DNA of 64,000 nucleotides, taken from Pardosa pseudoannulata. Taxonomy: Eukaryota; Arthropoda; Arachnida; Araneae; Lycosidae. The translations under genes and the position numbers were made by a program. Shown here one piece after another: positions 40,961 to 64,000 of this stretch; the first letter of the stretch is position 1, and the number at the start of each line of letters is the position of its first letter. The stretch is from NCBI GenBank assembly GCA_032207245.1, contig CM063502.1, positions 48,601,404 through 48,665,403 on the forward strand, in the 5' to 3' direction. The notes under the pieces were generated by a model. The model was not told where the DNA came from. It searched no databases and saw only the letters and a program-made list of their open reading frames with translations.

Positions 40961-41707
40961 GAACATCGTCTTCCGATTTCCCGACATTGTGAGAGGGACA
41001 TGCGCAATGTAAGGTTATTGCCAAATTATCTTATTGTAAAATCATTTTTGCATTCTTAATTGAAGAATCTTGATTTAAAAAAAAAATAAAACATTCATGG
41101 AAAAAATGAAAACATTAGTAATACACAAATGTGGGAACTTAAATTGAATCAAAAGCAGTTTAGTGGGAATGTTTTATGACCGACTGAGGTTTGCATCAGG
41201 ACATTCTTGTTGGGATACGTTTGTACACAACTAAGACAGCAAAGCTATATTAAAATCTGCATCTAGCCAGTGCAGTGGGAAAATGCAAATTTGTGCTAAT
41301 ATTTAATTTTAAAAATAATTGAAATTTCTTTCAGTATTATAGTGTAGAATTTCACTGAAATTTTCATTATTTCCAGGTCAGTAGATACCCTGTCAATATA
41401 AACCGTAATATTTAGAAAATTTTATTTCTACAATTCTATTTATGTGTAAAATACTGCATGAGAACTAACAACTCTAGTTTAAAAATAATAAATAAAATAA
41501 TTTTTCAATAATTTATCCAAGAACTTGACACAAGACCAAGATGGTGAGAAAGGGCCTGGGAGGTCATGTGGGAATGAGTCAACATAAAAATTATTTTATC
41601 GGTTGGATAGAGGAAGAGATTAACAGGTGGAAGATCTTGGCAGCTAAAAAATTGTACAGGGCAGTAAAGTGCCGTTGAAGTTGCATATTTATATATGTGT
41701 GTGTGTA

Positions 41708-41738
<31 letters not shown>

Positions 41739-42122
41739 GGCAGTACATATGCAGAGGAGCAAAATGTCAAAGGCCAAGAATGTTATAAGAGTATTATAAA
41801 AAAAATTGATAGGAGTCTATTAAACAATAAATTCCTAAGTGGTCGTTATCATTAAGTATGTTGGAAAGGATTGAGAAAGGGGAAAAAAAAGATAAAATTA
41901 AGTCAACTGAAAAAGAGAGAGAAATGTGATGAAAAATGATACAATCTCCTTCAAAATCACTTCTAATAGTGAAAGAATAAATAAACATAATCCACAATAA
42001 TATATTTAAATTAATCATATCTATAAAATAAACAAGTAATAGCTTTCTTGTCTTTTGGTAAAGATAGGAAAATGCTATAGCCTGCTGTAATTATTTGTAA
42101 CTATTACGGAGGTTAAAAATAA

Positions 42123-42123
42123 A

Positions 42124-42182
<59 letters not shown>
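42123..42182. repeat. (TA)n microsatellite
   Basis: About 30 TA units in otherwise plain intergenic DNA. Confidence 0.95.
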
Positions 42183-42187
<5 letters not shown>

Positions 42188-43331
42188 GACTTGTCTGAGG
42201 AACACCCCTCTTGATAGTCTAACAATAATTGGTCAACATATTAGGATTCCATTTTCATTGATACTGCTTTTGCATAGCTGAAATCTAGACCTGAGTGCAT
42301 TAAGTGCACTTTTTAAGAACAAATTACAACCCAAATTTTTAAAAGTTTATAAGGTTGTAGACAATATCTTGGTCATTTTCCATTGTCCCCAAACTTTTTT
42401 TTAATGCCTGGTGAGCTGCTTACTTCAGTTCTTCAAACTTTCCCTCAAGAATCAGTAATTGTATTTGTGGACATAAAAATAGAATAAATATTTGTATGTA
42501 CATGAAACCTGTTTATGGCCTTGACAAAATTCTTCAAAGAGGTAAATAGATATGCATCTTTTAGACCATATAATGCTTCATGTTTCACATTTTTTGGGGC
42601 CAGTAAGAATGAGGCCACTCTTTTATAATGTAATGATTTATATTATAAATTATTATTTTATATGTCCTACTGATACAAAATGCATCCTTAGCACCTTACA
42701 CACCAGTTGGGATATGTGGCTCATGATGAGTTCTCTAATATATTGAATGATATTAATTCACTTTTCTATTATTAATAAACTGTTCAACTAAATACTGGAT
42801 TATCAAGAAAGAATCAATGGATTACAGACTTGAATATTTTCTATAAATACAAATGGAAAATTAGAAGTAATACACTATTGTAATGAAAAAAAAAAAAAAC
42901 TTATTTTACAAGTCTTCAATCATATCCTTTAGTCACCTGCATAAATGTCATTGCAATGTGCTATTCTTGTCAAGCAAATTGTAAAATTTCTCATTCAACT
43001 GTTTTAAGCATCACAAATGCATTATTTAAGTTCATCAAACTTTTAGGCAAGGTAGTACAAACATAAGATCTTTTATATATTCCCAACTCAATAGGACTCT
43101 GCAAAAACACCTGATTGCCCTCAAATTTACAGACTTCCAGTTTCCTGGAACCGGTTATACCACCTTCTGATACTGAGATGTCAGTGCTTTGCTTGTATGA
43201 TACATTCATATAAATTCAGCCTAAACAATAATTACTGACTTTTTGTATATGGGAGCACATAAAAATCCTCCTCCTTCTTAGACCCCATTTCCACTTTATA
43301 AAAATTCAAAAACAGCTTGATGATGACAGCA

Positions 43332-43374
43332 CAGTCACATATTACAAGCTAAAACTAACAGTTTTAGCTTGTGT
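43332..43374. repeat. Short hairpin
   Basis: CAAGCTAAAACT, loop AAC, AGTTTTAGCTTG is a perfect 12-bp stem. It is enclosed by a second GTCACA/TGTGAC match. Confidence 0.7.
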
Positions 43375-43488
43375 GACATATTTATAATTTGCTGATTATA
43401 ATTATGGAAAATATTTAAGTTTGTAATCGTTTGATTCTCTCTTTATAAACCTGTATACTGTTGATAAACTTGTTATCTCTATATGTAA

Positions 43489-43555
43489 ATGCCATGGGAC
43501 AGTGGTCATTGTCATAATCTACAAATTAAAAGGTCACTGGTTTGAGCCAGTAAAA
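43489..43555 (+). mobile_element. tRNA-like pseudogene or SINE head
   Basis: GGGACAGTGGTCATTGTC (A-box-like) and TCACTGGTTTGAGCCAG (B-box-like, GGTTTGAGCC) are about 50 bp apart. No cloverleaf with paired acceptor arms could be drawn, so it is not called a tRNA gene. Confidence 0.4.
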
Positions 43556-46500
43556 TGGAAAATATTGTTTTTAATTCTTTGGTTCATTTTTCTGAATTTT
43601 TGAAAGAGTGCCAACATATTCAAAACAATAAGTATCTGAATATTTCGAAAAGTTCCATCCCACTTTAAATGTTTCTGTTATGGCTGCAAGAGGCAGTTAT
43701 TTTGCTGAGCTTCAGAGTATATCTGCTCTACTCATCAATAAAAATTTTTGCAAGCTTATTACTGAGTCATTATTGTGCATCTCTAATCTAAGAACAATAT
43801 TTAATTTATAAATAAAAGCCTTCTTTTCACTATTGCTCAGTTCACTACATATATCACTTACTAAACCTCCTTCTCTAATATTGTCCAGTTTTATAATTAG
43901 TTCTGCAATGATAAAGCATTTCTGAATAGGTCAGTAAAAAATGTACAATAAGCAAAATGTCAACATAAAAATTCAAAATTATTCAACTTCTTACTCAAAC
44001 ATTTTGTGGTTGGACAAAAACTAAGAAATGATGAATTATACCCATAATAATAAAACACAATAAGAAACATAGATAAATAACAAATTTTAATTAAATAAGA
44101 ATATTAAATCCAATTTTTAATACATAATTTTACAAAATTTGTGGGTTAATTTTTAAAAATGAAAAATATTGCAAAATTTTAATGCATATATTTTTACAGT
44201 TATTTTCACCAAATGACTAAATTTTCATGCTCACAGTAGTTATATTAAGGGGAGAGGTAAAAAAAGAAAAGTGTTAAAGAAAATACAAGGAAATTTCTGC
44301 AGCATAAAATGATAAGCTCATAGAAAATGCAGTATCAAGCAATATAAAAGAAAAACACAATAAATACTACTAAATTAGTGTACAAACATCATTTTAATTT
44401 TTTCTTTTGTTGGCATCACATAAAAATTTTTGATATCAATATTTTAAATATTAAAAAGAAAAAACTAAAAGAGGCTTATTAAGAATCATACTTCAAACAA
44501 TTTAAATTTGTATATCTTAATATTGGCTGCTTTTAATCTTACCCAATTTTACTCTTTTGAATTCAATGGAAATAACTCTTAATATGACATAGAGTAATGA
44601 CAATATTTAAAAAGGAGACACATTAACTGCTTTACATCTATGGAAAAAAGTAATAAAATAGCTGTGAAATGTAAATGAGTAGCAAGACCTGTAAGTACTT
44701 ATTTTATATGAGTGACCTTCACTCAATACAAACACTCAATCCTGATTCATCTTTTCTAATCTTATTAGTCTTTAAGAAAAGAAATACCACTCAGAATGCA
44801 GCAGAACCTAAATAATTATTTCAATAATTTATCAATCAATTATTAGTCTAAAATAAGAAATTAGCAGTGTAACAGACTTGAATCAAAACATGTTCAAAAT
44901 ACCCCCCCCCCTTAAACTTACAACTTTAAAATTGATGATAGAATACAGCCATCAGAGTAAGTATGTTATAAAAGATATTTTTCCATTTCAGAATATTTTG
45001 AAGTGAACAAATAAATTGGCAAAGAATTCTACTTAACACTACCACTATTAACCATAGCTAACAGCTCAAACCAAAAAATATTCAGACTGTAGCAATGTAA
45101 AGAAATTTAAGCCAGAAGTAGTTTACTTTTCTAGAGTTTGACTTAGACAACTATCATAATCAATGGCACATAAAGGAATTTATTTCTACTTTCAGAAATA
45201 ACCATATAAAGTGGTGATGCTGTCTTGCATCTCTTCCAAAGATGTAAATTCCCACCTCCTTTTAACAGAATATCAATCAATAGTATTCAATTTATTTTTA
45301 TATGATACATCATGAAGGTTTATGATATTAATTCCTCCCAAAACTTTCTTAAACTATAAATTTAATTTGTCCTTCAAATCAAAAGTGAACATTTTAGTAA
45401 TTAAAAAGCTTTTAAAATAATTTAAAGTCAGATTTGTTAAAATTATGAATATAACAAAAGATTAGTCATGGGTAACATAACTTGTTACCTAAAGGTTAAA
45501 AAGAAAGTACTTAAGTTTAAAGCCCATTTTGACGGAACTCTATTCAAATTGTAAACAAAAGATAGGTTAAAAGAAACAGAAGTTTATCTGGTGACTGGAT
45601 ACAATCCTGTTAGAATCAACTGCTAAGAAAAATTAGTAACATTCAAATGGCGCTATTTACATTTAATTATGTAGAAATAAAAAAGCAAAGAAGAAAAAGT
45701 TAGCAATGAACTAAAATTTAATACTTCTACTTTAATTGCATGTAGGTAAATATATACTAACAGTTTAGCCTCTCTTTACACAATGCTCATAACATACTTT
45801 AGCAACTTTTTTAACCCAAGAATAAAAATTCTACAAAATAAATAATGAAAGGAGAAACAAATATGAAATTATCCTGAAAAAAAAATCCTATCATAGTTTT
45901 TATATTTAATTTAATAAGACTATTTTCAGAATATACAATTTGTATCATGGGATTTACTAAAATAATAAACAGATTTCAAAATAGAATTTTTAGGTTTGAC
46001 TTAAGTTTCTAACAATACATAAATATGCCTTTAGAATATGTTTTATTTTGCCCCCCCCCCCCAAAAAAAAAAAAAATAAATATGCTTGGCTTGAATTGTT
46101 GCTATTAATACAGCATACACATTACCTTTATACTAATTATAGACTAAACTTGACCCATATATTAAAATGAGTTTTAATAACACAAACCCTGTCACAGAGC
46201 TGGGAAGTGTAAACTTTCTGAAAAAAACTAAAAATAAATTATTTTCAGTTTAAAAACAAGATTCAACAGAGGGGGGAAGTAATCAAGTTAGTTAATTGAG
46301 AATACAGTTAAATAACACAAATATTAAATCATTTTAGGACACTTTTTATGAAAATGTATTAAGAAATATAAAATATATAACAGAGCAATATCAAAATATG
46401 TTAAATTTGAGATCCATTACTTAACAATATCAGATTCCATCTTGAAATTATTCAGGTTCTACTGATAGGAAAAAAAAAATTATTGTTATTTTCCACAGAC

Positions 46501-49177
46501 TAAACCCAGTACTTCAGGTAAAAGAAAGTGACTATCACAAATACTTGTAAAACTAAAAATTTATGCTTTGCATCATTCACTGGTAAGATAAAAATCTCTC
46601 TCGGCACACAGACAGCCCATGTCACCTGAACCAGCACAATTATATATAATACTGCAATGAGTGGTTCATAATTTCAAAGATGAAAGTAAATGGATGGAGA
46701 GAGATAGGCAACAGTATAAAAATAAAGATAAATTGTAAAACAATAAGTCCCAATATTTATGCAGTCCCTCAGATATACATGAAAGATACAGATTCTGAAA
46801 AAAGTAAAAACACACATATGGAAATGCAAGTATTCAAAGACTTCTGAGCTCAAAAAGAAATTCTGTACAAAGCACAAATAATTTAATCATAGATTAATAT
46901 TTTTCAATATGAAGTACAACACACTATGGAATATTTACTTATCACCTATGATATTCTTGACTCCAGGTTATCACAATAGAGGAAAAAAAAATTCCAAGAT
47001 ATTAAAATAAATTTTTCATAACATCAACAATTTAAATTTTTGAACCATAAATATAACATATAACCAATAACAAATTAATATATATAATTTGCATTAAAAT
47101 ATAAAATAATGTTCAGTAAAAATGGGAAAAACAATCAACATACTAAAAAAATAAAACTACATTTTCCTCTTTTTTGGTATTTCCATAAAATCTCCATTGA
47201 CTCTTCAAAATAAAAGTCAAATTTAAAACTCGCATGCTTAATATTTCTTTTCCAATATCATGCTCCAGTATCAAATCTAGTGAAAAATGTATACAACATA
47301 ATATACTGAATCATACGATGACTTTATCATAAACCTATTGCACCAGATTTGAAAATTGGGACACACACCACACATATTTAAAAATTATCAACATTATTAA
47401 AAAACTAAGATTAAACATGGAATGTTTACTTGATGTGAGAATTTCTTAAAAAATATATCGATTTCTCATTTTAAAATCTAAATCACAAGCACGCATATCG
47501 AGTCTTCACTAAATGCAAGTTTGCTTCAGTCTGCCATTCAATCTACTCATTCATCCTATAGAAATATCTTATCCTTTATACTTAAATAATACTTCATTTA
47601 AATACTTTTATGATAAAAGCTTAACAGATTTCGATGCACTGTTCTGTCGAAGGTACATTCGATATATTGTAAATAGGAAACATGTCAGGAGACACATGAA
47701 AATGAGGATGTACCTCACATCCTCAATTTTTATATTGTATGAGTCAAGCATTATCAAAGTACTTTAATAAATAAAGAAAAATTCTAAGATCTAATAATAC
47801 AGACATTCACAGCATTATAAAAGCAACAGTAAATTAAAGAATGCTTCAATTCTAATAGGAAAACTTTTTTTAGGTTGGTCAACCAATAGGACTTTCATGA
47901 GACCACGGAAAAAGATCCAGTCTTGTCAATAGAGATACATCTACAAGGTAGGGTGCAAACGATTGCACACACAAAATTTTCAAAAAAAATTAAATCCAAA
48001 TAAACGTCATGAAAAATTAAATATATATATATATGTATGTATATAAACTTTTACAATTAGTTTAAAGATAGATACACTATATATATCTGAATTTTTAAGC
48101 CATTCCAGACTGAAAATTTAAAGACAAAAAGGCAGGTCATTAGGTCTATAGTGCATGACACTCATGAAATTATGTCTAGCAATGAAGTTGAATATGATAT
48201 GGATGTACATGTATATATTCACATATACATATATGTATATATACATAAACATTTTTGCATGCATACATACATATATATAAATATATATATATATATATGC
48301 AATGGTTATATAGAGAATATATAATATATATATATATTTAAAACACTTTTATGAGATAGGTACAAGATGAATATATAGGAGAATGTATATTATGTGTAAG
48401 TATGTAGATGTGTATAATATTTAAATATATACACAAACACATGCCTACACATTTATATATATTTATATATACATACAAGAATATGTGTGTGTGTACACCA
48501 CACACACATATATATACTGTATAAATATAACCTACAAAGGCCGCTGATTTACAATATTTCGTAACTGTAAGTTAATGATGGCAGCTCCATTCATACAAGT
48601 AAAAGAACCAGAAAAGTTAGTGAGAAAACAATACTGTACCTTCTGCACAGAATGTGCAATCGCATATTTGCCTTAGAGGCTCAATGGCCATATATATGTA
48701 AATAATTCAGAATGCCATGCAAACATATATGATACATATAGAAAACGTGAAAACTTGACACTTGAATATATCATATGGATTCATTGATCTACATTTGTCA
48801 TTAACAGACTATGTAGAGGAAAGTTTTCTTTTTCAAACTGTTAAAAGATAAAATTATTCATTTCAAATGCACTCTCTTCTGATTAATAATTTGTTCAAAG
48901 ACAAAAAATATGTCAGCAAACATACACTATTAATTAGCACTGTCTTCTGAGAAGATACTGCCATAAATGTCAGTCTGTTTTCATTTAGATCACAGTAATT
49001 TAAGACTAGCTTAGATATCCAAGACCAGATAACAAATTGGCCGCCAACATAAAAAGGCACCCTGGAAACAGAGATATACTGTTATCAAAAGCAAGCTGTT
49101 TAGAGTGCTTTAAGGGCACTACATGTCAAAACAGCTAATTCAATGAACTAGAATCAATACATTTTTAGCAAAGTCAA

Positions 49178-63858
<14,681 letters not shown>

Positions 63859-64000
63859 CTAAAACAAAAATATGTCAAATTAATACTTTATTTTTGAAAT
63901 CCTGCTACATACCAGTAATATAACATACTTAATGTTATTGCTTAACTATCAACAGCAAGTGAAAATTGATTGGTATTATTCAATACTCAAATATTGAAAT

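Larger units (their letters stand above)
33833..49177. other. Intergenic region between convergent TAX1BP3 and E93
   Basis: About 15 kb, including both 3' untranslated regions, whose ends cannot be fixed by eye. It holds dispersed-repeat copies C and D, a long hairpin at 38081-38183, SINE copies near 39190 and 40865, a GC-richer block at 40010-40370, a (TA)n tract at 42123, and tRNA-like and hairpin features near 43330-43555. From 43560 to 49177 I see AT-rich DNA with TA-rich tracts around 48000-48540 and no supported gene. Confidence 0.65.

Noticed and set aside
41505..42018. Minus-strand frames of 74-90 codons
   Set aside because: Compositionally AT-rich, one with a TA-repeat core, no motif and no plausible splice partners.
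47513..47767. 84-codon plus-strand frame
   Set aside because: No recognisable domain, and it lies in the likely 3' untranslated or intergenic DNA next to E93.

Overview
The window looks like a piece of a large, AT-rich, intron-rich arthropod nuclear genome. Long (TA)n and (CA)n tracts, tRNA-derived SINEs, several cut-and-paste DNA transposon families and long introns point to an arthropod. A chelicerate such as a spider is my best guess, but the sequence does not prove the species. Open reading frames are short because the genes are spliced; only three protein-coding genes could be supported. I rebuilt them by eye from conserved protein motifs, GT-AG boundaries and matching intron phases.

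Gene 1 (minus strand, 16780 down to the left edge, incomplete) encodes a secreted cysteine-rich protein. It has a signal-peptide exon, a von Willebrand factor type C (VWC) exon, and at least three small exons that each carry one six-cysteine antistasin-like module with identical spacing. Every intron is phase 1, so the modules are freely shuffleable. The layout recalls CRIM1-like BMP-binding or protease-inhibitor proteins.

Gene 2 (plus strand, 24814-33832, complete) is a four-exon orthologue of TAX1BP3/TIP-1, a protein made of a single PDZ domain. Its first coding exon has only 15 codons and lies 6.7 kb upstream of the rest.

Gene 3 (minus strand, right edge down to 49178, 5' end missing) is an orthologue of E93/Eip93F (Mblk-1; vertebrate relatives LCOR/LCORL). 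It has two Pipsqueak-type helix-turn-helix domains on separate exons, a PLDLS CtBP-binding motif and an LRQLL nuclear-receptor box. Genes 1 and 2 are head-to-head; genes 2 and 3 are tail-to-tail. Nothing suggests that the three work together.

The rest is introns and intergenic DNA rich in mobile elements. The clearest are a 514-bp hAT relic with a perfect 8-bp target duplication and a transposase fragment; a 561-bp TTAA-flanked piggyBac-like MITE; a 1.06-kb piggyBac-like relic with transposase remnants in an E93 intron; a foldback element with arms of about 190 bp; LTR remnants; a 3.3-kb element ending in GGTTCGTAC; a diverged 3.7-kb tandem array of about 20 units; and a dispersed repeat of about 400-500 bp present four times. 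Several of these lie directly inside or beside (TA)n tracts. I found no CRISPR array, bacterial operon or clearly unprecedented system. The most notable items are the modular VWC/antistasin gene, the hairpin at 38081-38183, and the repeated pairing of mobile elements with TA microsatellites.
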